Assembly: GCF_002878395.1 (NCBI RefSeq)
Contig: NC_061118.1
Location: 84,346,673-84,410,672, forward strand
Source: Capsicum annuum
Lineage: Eukaryota > Streptophyta > Magnoliopsida > Solanales > Solanaceae
Reading direction: 5' to 3'
Length of the DNA: 64,000 nucleotides
In this document: positions 43,443-56,319 of the stretch, one piece after another
Layout: every line of letters starts with the position of its first letter
Position numbering within the stretch: the stretch's first letter is position 1
Position numbers and translations under genes: made by a program
Notes under the pieces: generated by a model
Database searches by the model: none
Told to the model about the DNA's origin: nothing
The model's input: only the letters and a program-made list of their open reading frames with translations

Positions 43443-46173
43443 TGTCAAGACACAAAAGTTGAGGTAGTGGTGGGACTTACCTCTAAACTTGACTTAGTAA
43501 GTAAACCAAAACCCACCTGAAAATAAACAAGAAAATAATAAGAGAGAGTAATATAAAACAAGATTCTAAAATGAAGTCAGGCTATAACATAACAAATAGC
43601 AAAAATCCAAACCAATTACATAAACTTTAAAATGATGTCATAACTAGAAGAGCATCTAATACATAGTCTAGAAATTAAAAATACAAAATTTGTCTCTGAA
43701 TGCTATTAAAGACATGATAAGGACAAATGGAGGATGGAATAATGATTCGAATGAGGATCTCACCAGCTACTCCTTAAGGTCAACTGCTACTGCACAAATC
43801 AGCTGTTGTATCTCATACTCACACTGGGATCTGCATCGAACGAGCATAATAGGGATGAGTACAGTCCACTTGTACTCAGTAGGTATCATAAGCCAGCTGA
43901 GCAAAGTAAAAAATAACACAAGTAAAATATACAATGAACACAACACCCACAAATAGAAAATTCTCAAATGGTAACTCACACTACCTCTACTAATAAGTCT
44001 ATATTGTAAGATTAAAGAGAAACAACTACAGACGAAGTATATATAGAATCTTACACATCAAGGGTCTATATAAGGAAACAAGTTGACTCAGTGCAATGCT
44101 GTAATAGAGGGACTTACGTATATAACTTCCAAGCCACAGTACTTCAAGACAAGACACATGGTGTTTTACGACCCATATACTTTCATAATCTTAACAAATC
44201 ATACCAGCAAATGACCTCAACCTAGGTTTCCATTATTTCACAAACCACCTTGTTAGTAATGACCTCGACCAAGGGTTTTATAAAAAGAGTTTCCATTTTT
44301 CTTTAAAAATCATAATATATGAATGCATCAAATCTAAACATCTACAAATGATGTATGGATATAATGCTCATAACCAATAAGTATGAATACAAACATAATT
44401 CAATATGGTATGAATGAGCTCAAAATCTACTCCATATAAGAATGATTCATAGTATAAGATATTATAGGGTACCACAAGTATGTATAGTCATATATGACAT
44501 CAAGAATCCCATTTAAAATCATCATTCAGGTATCAATTATGTGAAAAAGGCAACTAAATTCTAAAATAAGGGCTATAATATCTTGTCAAGCCCCTACTCG
44601 AGCGCAGAATAATAATTATGACAAATAATGTACAAGGTCTGAATCATCAAATAAAGCCCCCACATATCAGATCATTTACCTTTTCTCAAGTTAATAATAA
44701 TATGCAAATAAGCCACTACACGGGAAACAGGATAATAATAATAAACTCAAAATATGATTTCCATGTTTGAAGCCCTAACCCATAGCATGATTTATAATTT
44801 CATTAACTACCTAACTCAGCTTGAAGAAATTTAAGCCATAACATACCTTAAAGTTTCGATATCTAAGCCTAGAATTCTCAATGTAGAGCCTTTCTCCTTC
44901 GAAAGGTCTTGTCACAACCCAAAATTATAAAAAAAATCATCTATGCATCAAAAGAAAGTTAACAATGCCCATATTTTCTATATTTATAATGGATCCAAAA
45001 AGTGTCTGGAAAACAAGTTTAAAAATAAAGGGATAAAACAAAAAATTCTAATTTAGAAACATGTTCCTGAATATCATAGAAGTCTACAGTTGAAAAGCCA
45101 CATAAAAATAAGTTTAAAAGGAGGCATAAATGAAAGAAAAACCATTTTAATAGTTAAACGACAAAATCCCCTAATTTCTAGTTTGAAAATCAAGGTTTGG
45201 AAGATATTTTAAAGATGGGGGTGGATGGAAACTAATGGGAATAAGGATTTGGAGCTTACCTAACATGAGTGATGAAGAAAATTCCAAAATTTGACCTTTC
45301 TCAAAGCTCTCAAGTCCAAAAATGGAAGAAAATCATGAAAGTTGAGCTTATACATTGTTTTGTGAATAGTACCTCATGATAATGACCCAAGCCTAGAGAT
45401 CAAGAGGATTGATACTGACTTGGACAAATAATAGGCCATCACATTTGCATCAAGGCATTCACATTTGTGAAGATCAATAACTCAGACCATCACATTTGCG
45501 ACAACATGATTTCATTCACAATGCTGGGAAATAAACCTGACCCAAACTGATAAACCATGAAAAACATGGTTCCACTATCATATTTGCAATAAAGAGAGTT
45601 TACCTTCTCTGTTATCGGAACCAGAGCTAAGGAATACAAAGAAGGTTTTTTCTTTGCACCAGATATAACTATTCAGCAAAAAATGCAACTTTACGAATTC
45701 TCCAAACAGGCCCTCAGGATTCTTTTGCGACCTCACAAAAACATATCATATTTTCTACTAGGCTTTTTTAAATGTTTCAGACTGAATGAAAATATTAAAA
45801 TTTATAAAAGAAGTCATTTACAATACATTAGCCACCGGGACCTGATTTAGACATTTTTACTACTTTCCAAATCAAGGGTCAAAATGCAAAAGAAGGTTTC
45901 GAGCACAAAATACACCCACCACTAACCCAATATCAATGTTTTTTATCTAATGGAATTGTCCAAATCGCCATGAACACTCAAAAAATTAAATGCTGACTAA
46001 AGTCAAACTAGTGGCTTTAAAGCCTCTAAGAGTCTTAAGCTATACTAAATCACTCCCAAATGTGTTAGGAATTATGCCATGCATTCCCACACCACAAAAT
46101 AAACATGTAACACTATAAGGATAGGCAAAATATTCCAAGCACATAAAAGGAAAAATTTTACATATTTGTTAAA
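43443..46173 (-). repeat. Element I 3' LTR (about 2.73 kb)
   Basis: The left end is TGTCAAGACAC and the right end TGTTAAA, in place of TGTTACA. Iterated CCATCACATTTGCG words form the palindrome-rich block at about 45430-45600. A donor-like TTAAG/GTATGT lies on the minus strand at 44847/44846. Open stretches 43690-43956 and 43767-43979 overlap on opposite strands and have no known domain. Confidence 0.82.
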
Positions 46174-46965
46174 TTATACACCACTAAAACACTAGTTCAT
46201 CATCGAACTAAAAGTAAATAACGTACCTGGAGCAGTAAAAAACTGGGTGTATCTATGATGCATGTCAGACTCGACCTCCCAAGTATCCTCCTCAATAGGG
46301 CGATGTCTCCACTGGACATTCACTGAATCAATAACCTTATACCATAATTTCTTAGCCTGCTTGTCTTGGATAACAATAAGCTCCTTCTCAAGGGATAAAT
46401 TAGGGTCTAATACAATGGCATCCTATCAAATCACTGGGCATCATTTGATCAATACATCTTTATCATGGAGGCATAAAATATCAAATAAATAACTCATAGA
46501 CATAGAGGCAAAGATAGCCTATACGTCACATCACCATACTTCTCAAGAATCTAGAAAAGGTCAATAAACCTCAGACTCAACTTCTCTTTCTTCCCGAACC
46601 TCATCATACCCTTCATGGAAAAAACTCAGTAGAACTCGATCTCCAATCCTTATGATATATAACAGGCTCAATGATCGACATAAGTCTTCTTCTTCTCTGA
46701 GTAGCCAATAGCTTCTACTGAATTAGTCTTACACAATATATCTAATACCTCAACAAACTTATACCCTAAGGCCGCACCTCAAAAGTGTCAAACTATCACA
46801 TCGGGGATCTATACCTCCGCCTAAGCAAAGCCTTAAAAGGAGTCATCTAAATATTGTAATAATGATTATTGCAGTAGGTAAACTCTGCCAGGGCAGATAC
46901 TGGTCAAAATAACCTCCAAAGTCTATGACACATGCTTAAAGCATATCCTCCAGTACCTTAATAGT
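46174..46965 (-). repeat. Element I 3' internal segment, tandem copy 3
   Basis: About 790 bp covering the integrase end, chromodomain-like tail and the AGTGGTG purine tract. It is a copy of 49234-50025. On the left strand end it joins LTR sequence at 46965/46966 (AATAGT then CCATCACA). Confidence 0.85.
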
Positions 46966-47697
46966 CCATCACATTCGTAGTCAGGACTTTGCATTTGTAA
47001 AGGCTGATAACTCAGACCATAGCATTTGTGGCAACACAAACGCATTCGCGATAAAGGGAAATAAACTCATCTCAAACTGTAAACATTAACAAACATGGTC
47101 CTATTATTATGTTCATAATGAATAAAGTTTCCTTCTCTGTGATCTCGACTAAGGGATCGAGTATGCAAAAAGGCTTTTGACTTGTACTAGATATAACAAT
47201 TCAGCTAAAAATGCAACTTTCAATATTTTCCAAACTGACCCTCAAGATTATTTTGAGACCCTATAGAAATAAATTATATATGCTAATAAACTATTTTTCA
47301 TGTTCCAAACTCAATGGTAATGTAAGAATTGGAAGTCATTTACAATAATTATGCACCCGGGACCCAATTTAGGTATTTTTTAGTAGTTTAGAAGTTAAGG
47401 GTTGAAATACAAAATAAAGGCTCTAGGACCAAACTACCCACACAACTAACACAATATCAATGTTCAAGATCTAATGAAATTATCCAAATCAACACCTAAT
47501 GCTCAAAAAATAAAATGTTTACCAAAGTCAAACTAGTGGCTTTTAAACTATCTAAGAGTTTTAAACTCTACCAAATCACTCCTGAATGTGTTAGGAATCA
47601 TTCCAACCACAAACATGAATTAAGCATGTAACAACTCTGAGGATTGGTAAAATTGTCAAAACACATAAAAAAGAAAATCACATATCAGGTTGTTACA
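46966..47697 (-). repeat. Element I partial LTR, tandem copy 2
   Basis: 732 bp equal to the first ~738 bp of the LTR (45436-46173), cut at the CCATCACA word. The right edge TGTTACA at 47697 is next to a purine tract (GTGGTGGATAA on the minus strand). Confidence 0.87.
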
Positions 47698-48490
47698 TTA
47701 TCCACCACTAAAGCACTAGTTTATCATCAACTTAAAGCAAATAAAATGTTGGAGCAGTAAAAACTTGTGGTATCTATAACACATGTCAGACTTGACCTTT
47801 GAAGTAGCCTCTTTAATAGGGTGATGTCTCCATTGGACTTTTACTAAATCAATACACTTACACCTTAATTTCGTAGTTTGCCTATCTAGGATAGTAATAA
47901 GCTCCTACTCAAAGGATAAATCTGGATCTAACATAATGGTACCCCATAAAATCACATTGACATCATTTAATTGGTACCTTATTATCATAGGCATGAAATA
48001 CCTGATGTAAAACTGATAGATATAGAAGCAAAGCTAGCCTATATGCCACATCACCATTTTTTTTAAGAATTAAGAAAGGGCCAACGAACCTCAAACTCAA
48101 CTTCTCTTTCTACCAAAACCTCATCATACCCTTCATGGGCAAATCTCTTAATAGAACTAGATCTCCAATCCTATATAATACATCACTTGCTCGACAGTTG
48201 ACATAACGTTTCTACCTACTCTAGGTAGCTAATAGCCTTTGTTGAATTAGTCTTACATGATCTATCAAATACCCCAATAAATTTGTAGCCCAAGTCCTCA
48301 CCTCTATTGAGTCAAACCATCCCATGGGGAATCTACACCTCTGCCCATACATAGCCTTAAAAGGTGCCATCTAAATGTTGGAATAATAATTCTTGCTGTA
48401 GGCGAACTCCACTAGGGGTAGATACTAGTCTCAATGACCTCCAAAGTCCATGATATATGCTTAGAGCAGATCTTTCAATACCTAAATACT
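47698..48490 (-). repeat. Element I 3' internal segment, tandem copy 2
   Basis: Second copy of the integrase-end/tail segment, ending AATACT at the same junction with LTR sequence (48490/48491) as copy 3. Period to copy 3 is 1524 bp, to the original 1536 bp. Confidence 0.87.
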
Positions 48491-49233
48491 CCATCACATT
48501 TGCGGCTAGGCCTTTGCATTTTTAAAGCCCAATAGCTTGAACTATTACATTGGCGACAACACAATTACATTCACAATCAAGGGAAATAAACCTGATCTAA
48601 ACTAATAAACCTTCATGAACCCAGCCCCACCATCATGTTCACGATGGAAAGAGTTTGATTTCTCTGTGATCGTGACTAGGGGATCGTAAATACGAAAAGG
48701 GGTTTTTACTTGCACTAGATACAACAATTCAGTTGTAAATATAGCTTACCAAATTCTCTAAACAGACCCTCAAAATTCATTAGAGACCCCACAAAAATAA
48801 TCATATATGCTACTAGGTTATTTTTAATGTTCTAGACTCCATGGCTATGTCATAATTTTTAGAAGATGTCGTTTACTATAATTTAGTCTTTGAGACCCGA
48901 TCTAGGCATTTTTACTAGTTTCCAAACCAAGGGCCGAAATCAAAATAAAGACTTTGAGCCTAAACTACCCATAATACTAATCCAATATTGATGTTCTTGG
49001 TCTGATGGAACTGTCCAAGTCACTATCCAATACTCGAAACATAAAATGTTAACCAAAGTCAAACTAGTGTCTTTTAAAGACTCTAATAGTCTTAAACTCT
49101 ACCAAATCACTCTCGAATGCATTAGGAATCATGCCAATAGTTCACATGCTTCAAAATCAACATGTAACAACTATAAGGATGAAAAAATTATCAAAACACA
49201 TAAAATGAAAATTTCACATATCAGGTTGTTTCA
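48491..49233 (-). repeat. Element I partial LTR, tandem copy 1
   Basis: 743 bp, again only the LTR beginning, from the CCATCACA word to the LTR start at 49233, followed by the polypurine tract of the full-length interior (minus strand GTGGTGGATAATGA). The open stretch 49046-49255 is a chance frame. Confidence 0.87.
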
Positions 49234-49337
49234 TTATCCACCACTAGAATACTAATTCCTCGAATTAAAAGAAAATAAGGTACTTGGATCAGTAAAAAAA
49301 AATTGAGGTATCTCTGATTTATTTCAGACTTGACCTT

Positions 49338-50560
49338 CTAAGTAGCCTCCTGAATAGGACAATGTCTCCATTGGATCTTCACTAAATTAATATACTTAAC
49401 CCTTAATTTCCTAGTCTTCTTATCTAGGATAGTAGTAAGCTCCTCCTCAAAGGGAAAATAAGGGTCTAACATAATGGAATCCCATCGAAACATGTGGGAT
49501 TTATTTGATTGGTACCTTTTCATTATGGATGCGTGATATACTGGATGAATAACTAATATATGTGGAGGCAAAGCTAACCTATACAGCATACACCCTGCTT
49601 CTTAAGAATCTAGAAAGGGCTAATGAACCTCAGAATCATCTTTTCCTTCTTTCAAGCCTCATCACACCCTTTATAGAAAAAACTCTCAATAGAACTCGAT
49701 ATCCATTACTGTATGATACATCATAGGCTTGGCAATTAGCATAACACTTTTACCTATTTTGGGTAGCTAATAGCCTTTGTTAAAGCGATATCACATAATC
49801 CATCAAATCCCTCAACAAATTTTAAACCCAAGTCCTCACTTTGAATAAGTCAAACCATCCCATGGGGGATCTACACCTTACCCTATACAAAGTCTCAAAA
49901 AGAGCCATTTAAATATTTGAATAACAATTGTTACGGCAGGTAACTCTACTAGGGTCAAATACTAGTCCCAATGACCTCTAAATTCCATGACACATGCTTA
50001 GAGCATATCTACCTAAATAGTCTTCTCAATCTGACCATCGGTCTGAGGATAAATATTGTGCTCAAATTAAGCTATGTGCCCAACTTATGCTAAATAGTAC
50101 TCAAAAAACCATGGTAAATAGAATACCTTTATTGGATATGATTGAAATAGAGACACAATGAATCGAACAATCTCTCTAATGTAGATATTGACCAACTTCT
50201 CTGTATTGTAAGTCACCTTAATTAGAATGAAATGAGCTGATTTGGTCAATTAATCCATAATTACAAAAATAGAGTCAATCTTCTCCAAGGTCGAAGGTAG
50301 GCTAGATATGAAATCCATAATGATCTGCGCCCACTTTCACTTGGGAATATCCATCCGCTACATAGAACCAACCAGTCGCTGATGCTCATACTTAACATAC
50401 TGGCAGTTAAGACCTTAGATAGGAACTCCCTAATATATTTATTCATACTACCCCACCAACAGTGTTGCTTTAGGTCATAATATATTTTAGCCACTCCTAG
50501 ATAAATGGAATATGTAGAACAATGAGACTTCTCAAAGATCAATCTAACCTATCCACCAAC
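49338..50560 (-). pseudogene. Element I integrase and chromodomain-like tail
   Basis: The tail is open at 49589-49338 (83 codons): LALPPHILVIHPVYHASIMKRY, then FEEELTTILDKKTRKLRVKYINLVKIQWRH, the group II chromodomain layout. The integrase core lies at about 49640-50400 with many stops; a MDFIS-type first-Asp motif is readable near 50308-50325 in a broken frame. The open piece 50542-50261 covers the zinc-binding part (AKIYYDLKQHCWWGSM), where the second His of the HHCC set has become Tyr (SIYLG). Its 3' end is the source of the tandem copies at 46174-48490. Function lost. Confidence 0.72.
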
Positions 50561-50859
50561 TCTCAGCACACAAACTCAACCACTAATACTAAAAAAAATC
50601 AAGAGATTCAGCCTTAGTATCGCTACTCAACACCTTATAGCGAATCACCCTCAACCTATCATCATCAAACTATGAGCTTAAATTTAATCTATTAAAGAAG
50701 CTCTAGCTTTAATAAAGGCTAATACATACCCGAGTGTCAAAATATCAGGCCTAACTAACTAATCAGCAAAAAACTAAACCTCCAAGGCCAAAGGCTACTC
50801 CTGAGTCAAAAAATAAGCTAGACTCCTTATATTAGTCAACTTCCGACTCAAGGCGTCCA

Positions 50860-52050
50860 CAACTATATTTGCCTTGCCTAGATGATAAAAAATACTGAGT
50901 TCATAGTCCTTAAGCAACTCAAACCAATGACACTATCTCATATTAAAATCTCACTGAGCGAAGAAATATTATAGGCTAAAATGATCAAAGAAAATCTCAC
51001 AACGGATCCCATGCAAGTATTGCCACCATAACTTCAACACAAAAACGAATGTTGCTAACTCTAAGTCATGGATAGGGTAATATTTCTCATGGGGCTTCAA
51101 CTGATGAGAAACTTAAGCAATTACCTTACCCTGCTGCATCAACAAAGCACTTAATCCAACTCCAATATCAACACAAAGTTTGATAAATCCCATGCCCTAC
51201 TTAGGCAGTCAAGATAGGCGCCAAATCAACAACTCCTTGTGCTTTTGAAAACTCACCTCACAAGCATCCAACCATTGACATACCACCTTCTTATGAGTCA
51301 GCTTGCTCAAAAAAGGCAAAATAAAAGAGAAACCCTCCATAAAATGCCGATAATAACCTCTCAACCCATAAAACTCTAAATCTCAGTAGGAGAAGTTGGT
51401 CTAGCCTAAGAATGAATAGCCAATATCTTGGCTGGATTAACCATAATGCCGCCATTAGTCACCACGTGCCATAAGAAAGAAATAGAATCCAAAAAAACTT
51501 ACACTTAGAGAAATGGCCATATAACTTCTCATTCCACAATCTCTACATAATAGTCCTCAAGTGTCTCACATGATCAGCCTTATTTTTGGAGTAAACTAAG
51601 GTGTCATCTATAAGTACAGTAAAAAAGAGTCGAGATACAATTGAAATACCTGGTTTATCACCTCTATGAAATTTGTTGGGGCATTGGTAGACCCGAGGGA
51701 TATGATCAAAAACTCATAATGACCATATCGAGTTCGAAAAGCCATCTTTAGAACATCCAATGCTCTGATCCTCAACTGGTGATACTCGAATCTTAAGTCA
51801 ATCTTTGAAAACATCGAAGCACCCTAAAGCTAGTCAAATAAATCATCAATGTAAGGAAGAGAATACTTATTCTTGATAGTCACGTTGTTCAATTTCCAAT
51901 AGTCAATACACATACGCATAGAACCATCATTCTTCTTCACAAACAAGACAAGAGCACCCAAAGGTGATACACTAGGTCTAACAAAAACATTACTCAACAA
52001 ATCCTACAACTATTTCTTTAATTCCTTTGACTCGTCTGGGGATATCCTAT
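50860..52050 (-). pseudogene. Element I reverse transcriptase-RNase H
   Basis: RNase H is readable at about 50860-51240, ending in a YHLGKAN-like motif near 50870-50890. The RT palm is open at 51814-51608 (68 codons): [20 protein letters not shown], where Gly of the usual SGYHQL motif is Glu. It then goes out of frame just before the catalytic pair; LIDDTLVYS is read in another frame, with Asp codons at 51603-51608. The T-rich run just upstream (plus-strand AAAAAAG, about 51621-51627) is the likely indel site. The fingers region extends to about 52050 with stops. Confidence 0.75.
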
Positions 52051-52239
52051 AGGGAGGAATAAAAATATGCTTGGTGCCTGGCTTAACATTAATAGAAAAA
52101 ACCACATCATGATCCATAGGTATACCAAGAAAATTTTTAGGAAACATGTCCTAAAATTTCCTAACAACTCAAACATAATCTAAAATAGGTGGTGAAATAA
52201 CACTAGTATCGTAAATGAAAGCCAAGAAAGATCACATCC

Positions 52240-52830
52240 TTTTTCTAACATGTGGCGAGCACATAGAAAAGAAATAACTCCATTTGGCCAAATTAAGAGT
52301 GTTTTCCTATGATAACCTTGGTACACCCAAAGTAGCTAGAGTCACGATGTTGACATAACAATCCAAAATAGCATGATAGAGAGCTAACCAATAGATTCAC
52401 AAGATACCATAAAAATAAACCATATCTAGGATAATAAAGTCTACCTAGGTATCACCTCCTACAAAGGTAACGACAAAAGAGAGGTACACTCAATCCACAA
52501 TAAAATAATCTCATATGGGGGTAGAAATATGAAGAGTCACATTAAGGGTATCATATGCAATATCAAAATCAATAGAAAAGTATATAGACACATAATAGAA
52601 GGTAGACCTAGGGTGACATAACACACAAGCAGATTGATGACAAATTAGGTTAATACATATGGTAACTACATTAGAGACCTCTGGTCGAGTCTCCCAAGTA
52701 TAACATAACACTATCCAATACACCCTTGGACTGAGATACCATACATCCATTACTATGAGATTCCCAAGATTCACCTTGATCACATCTATTTCCTCCTCTT
52801 CTATTTTGTGAACCACCTCTAATTGTATAA
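52240..52830 (-). pseudogene. Element I aspartic protease with Asp-to-His change
   Basis: The open piece 52816-52511 (101 codons) contains ACVLCHPRSTFYYVS at the place of the active-site loop: the catalytic Asp codon is CAC (His; plus-strand GTG at 52613-52615) and Gly is Arg. The following SIDFDIAYDTLNVTLHISTPI fits the next strand of plant Ty3 proteases. It lies between the gag knuckle (52892-52933) and RT. Both active-site changes would abolish cleavage. Confidence 0.68.
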
Positions 52831-52839
52831 ATAGAAGTA

Positions 52840-54209
52840 TGGTAAAATTGAAGCTGAGAATCTACTAGGTAAGACCCAATCCATGTCGAGGATAGTCCCT
52901 TACATAATGTCTTATATCATTACATACAAAACACTCCCTACTTCTAGCATCACAATGAGAGGTCCTAGAAGAACTAAAATGACCTTCATATCTTGAAGTA
53001 CTATAACTATAGACTCTACCCACATGACCTGAACCCTAGCTACTCGAAGCCATAAACACCATGGACATGCTACTTAAAATTTTTAAGGTTTCCTAAACTA
53101 GTCTACCTACAAGAATGTTTTCTAGAGAAATCCTTACCTCAGGATATATATCCATTAAAATCACCCTGCCGACAAACCTTTTTAGTGCCAACCTGAGTAG
53201 TTTGACTAATAGACTTACTTAACGTAGTATGTTTTATAATACTCTAAAAGAAGATCTTGAAACTACCACTTTGGCTATAGCCAACTGATAAGATCCCTCC
53301 AATCCCTTGACAAACTTCTTGATCATTTTTCACTTAGTGGAGAAACCGGCGATGGAAAATTTGGATAAACTATAAAAGAGTGCCTCATACTCAATAATAG
53401 TCATGGAGCCTTGATCCAAGTGATCAAACCCATCTCTCATCTGATCCCTCAAACTATTAGGCATGAACCTATCTAAAAAATTCTTAGAAAATTGAGTCCA
53501 TGTCATAGAAGGTGAAACTAATAGTCTACAACTAGAAAGGGACCTCCATCATTTTTTAGTCACATTAGTTAACTGATAAGTAATATAAACAACTCCACGG
53601 GACTTAATATATCTGAGGTTGTGCAACCTCTTTTGACAGTTAAGTAAAAAATCATAGGCATCCTTTGCAATGGCAATACTAAACTTCAAAGGACCAAGCA
53701 TATAAACCTCTCAAAAATATTCTTATCATTAGAAGAGATCATATAGGCTAAAGTAACAAGAGAAACAATTAGATAACTAGGTAGTGAATCAACATATGGG
53801 GGTAACATAGAAGATGGTAGTACCCTTAAAGTTAGAATACCATAAGCAAAAGCTTACCCTAATGACTGAACACCTCCTAATATTTGATGAATAATTGGTA
53901 TACTTAAAGAAACACCATCCTAGGGAATACAATCCAGATGGATCGAGAGATGAATCAATATACCCTATAATTAAATAAACTCTTTGGGACCTGAGTTGAT
54001 CCCACACCCACTGTCTGATAATTATTCTCAGCATAATCATCCTTATGCTTAGGAGAGGCCTCCCTAGTATGTTCTCTAACTAAGGTAGCTCCTCATGCCT
54101 ATCCTCTACTTCTGAGTCATCTGTGTCCCCTACCTAACCCCCTATCTAAGGCTTTTATATTGGGTGCTGGCTTAGTATCCATACAACTTTTGAACCTAGT
54201 CCTCACCAT
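52840..54209 (-). pseudogene. Element I gag
   Basis: ATG at 54209-54207 starts MVRTRFKSCMDTKP and runs 23 codons to a TGA. It is preceded three bases upstream by TTATTTTCTTTAG, a splice-acceptor-like site. Capsid-like sequence is scattered over about 53300-54040 (83-codon open piece 54040-53789). The zinc knuckle at 52933-52892 reads C-x2-C-x4-H-x4-Y (CFVCNDIRHYVRDY). The MVRTR start differs from the MPPK/MSP start of B, C and F, in line with a separate family. Broken throughout. Confidence 0.72.
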
Positions 54210-54394
54210 TTCTAAAGAAAATAATAGAATACAAGATTACGATATAGGGTATGGATAACATATACTATGAGTAATCAAATTAGAGAAGTTTTTCCTAAAG
54301 GCGTCTTATAATATCTCGAAGATAGATATAGACTTTTATGTAATGATCCATAGGACTCTACTAGACATCCTGCTCTTATATTTATGGGACTGAT

Positions 54395-54418
54395 AAAACT
54401 AGCAATTTGGTACCAATT
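54395..54418 (-). other. Element I primer-binding site (decayed)
   Basis: On the minus strand ATTGGTACCAAATTGC follows the 5' LTR end; it keeps the TGGTA core of the initiator tRNA-Met site. Confidence 0.6.
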
Positions 54419-56319
54419 CTTCAAGATCCAAAAGTTGAGGTCGTGATGGAACTTACCTTGGAACTAGCCTTAGTAAGTAAGACTAAACCCACCCAAAAAT
54501 AAATAAGAAAATAATAAGAGAGAATCCCATAAAATTAGACTTCTAGAATAAAGTCAAGCTAAAGCATAACATATAGCAAAAATTCAAACAAAATACATAA
54601 AACCCAAAAATAGTGTCATAAGTAGAAAAGCATCTAATACATAGTCTAAAAACTAAAAATACAAAATTTGTCTCTGAATACTAATAAAGACATAATAAGG
54701 AAAAATAGATAAACATAGATTCAATACACTATGAATAAGCTCAATATCTACTCTATAGGATAATGGTTTATGAAATAATCCATTATAAGGCACCACTTGT
54801 ATGTATAGTCATGTAAGACATCAAGAATCTTATTTAAAATCATCATTCAAGTATCGATTTTGTGAAAAAGGCAACTAAATGCTCAAATAAGGCCTATATT
54901 ATCTAGTCAAGCCCCTAATTAAGATACACAACAATACTTATGGAAAATAATGCATAAGTAAGGTCTAAATCATTAAATAAAGCCCCTGTACAAGCATCAC
55001 ATCATTTACCACCTCTCAAGTCAATAATAAAATGCAAATAAAACCCCATTGGGCAACATGATTATAATAATAAACTCAAAAATATGATTTAAATGTCTAA
55101 AGGCCTAACCCATAGGATGCTTTATAATTTCATTAACTACCCAGCCCAGTTGAAGAAAGTTAGCTATAACCCACCTTGAATTACTGAAATCCACACCCAA
55201 AATCCTCAATTTGGAGCCTTTTCTATTTCAATGTTATCAAAACAAGCTAAAACTATTAAAAATATCATATACATGTCAAAAGTAAGCTAACTATACCCAT
55301 ATTAGCTATATTTAGAATGAGTCCATAATCAGTTTAAAACGACAAGAGTAAAACTATGATTTTATAGAAACATGTTATCCAAGATCATTAAAGTATACAG
55401 TTAAAAACCCATGCAAAAATGAGTTAAAAACGAGGCTTAAATCAAAGAAATTCCATTTTAAGAGTTAATCGACCCCTCTCGTCCCCCTAATTTCCCATGA
55501 AAATGGAGCTTTTATACTATTCTATGAATAGTACTCTACGTCATGGCCCATCAATGTTGACTTGGATAAATAATTATCTATTGAATTCATTACCAGGTCT
55601 TCACATTCTTAAAGGGCGATAATCTGAACCATCACATTCACAACAGACCGATTGCATTTGTGATGAAGGGAAATAAGCCCAACCCAAACTAATAACCCTA
55701 TGCAAATATGACCCCACCATTTTATTTATAATTAAGATATTTTTCCTTTTCCATGATCATGATTAGGGTCTCAAGAACACAAAGAAGGCTTTTTCTTTGC
55801 ACCAGATATAATAATTCAACTGAAAATGCAAGTTTCCAAATTATTTGAATGGATTATCGTGATTTATTTAGGACCCTCAATGAATCGTATATCTTACTAG
55901 GCTATTTTCGACATTTCAAACACAATGAAAATACTGAATTCTTAAAAAGAAATTATTTACAACAATTTACCCTTTGGGACCCTATTTGGGCATTTTTCAC
56001 TAGTTTCTAAACTAAGGGTTAAAATATAAAATAAAGGCTTTAGGCTCAAACTACCCATCTTATAATCCAAAATAAATGTTTTAGATCTAATGAAACTATC
56101 AAATTCACCATCTAACACTCAAATATGAAATGTTGATCGAAGTCAAACTTATAGCTTTTAAAGCCTCCAAGAGTCTCAAACTCTACCAGATCACTCTTCG
56201 ATGTATCGATAATTATTCAAACTATTTTGACACCTCAAAGTCAATATGAAATAATTACGAGAAAGGGTAAAATGGTCAAAACACATAAAAAGGATAATTT
56301 CACATGTTAGTTTATTACA
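54419..56319 (-). repeat. Element I 5' LTR (about 1.9 kb)
   Basis: Aligns with 43443-46173 in three blocks, with the internal losses noted for the element. The right end is TTTATTACA. Palindrome-rich CCATCACATTCAC block at about 55550-55750; weak donor AAG/GTGGGT at 55175/55174 on the minus strand. Confidence 0.8.

Larger units (their letters stand above)
43443..56319 (-). mobile_element. Element I: Ty3/gypsy retrotransposon with rearranged 3' end
   Basis: Minus-strand element: 5' LTR 54419-56319, primer site, gag (ATG 54209), pol to about 49338, then two extra rounds of LTR start plus 3' internal sequence, and a full 3' LTR 43443-46173. The LTRs differ by a ~0.65 kb deletion in the 5' copy (at about 54715 relative to 43735-44385) and a smaller one near 55490. 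No clean 5-bp target duplication was found. Coding is heavily broken. LTR style and the AGTGGTGGAT purine tract place it in a different family from B, C and F. Confidence 0.85.

Noticed and set aside
43690..43979. 88- and 70-codon open frames on opposite strands
   Set aside because: Inside the element I 3' LTR; the first is largely absent from the 5' LTR copy, which has a deletion there.
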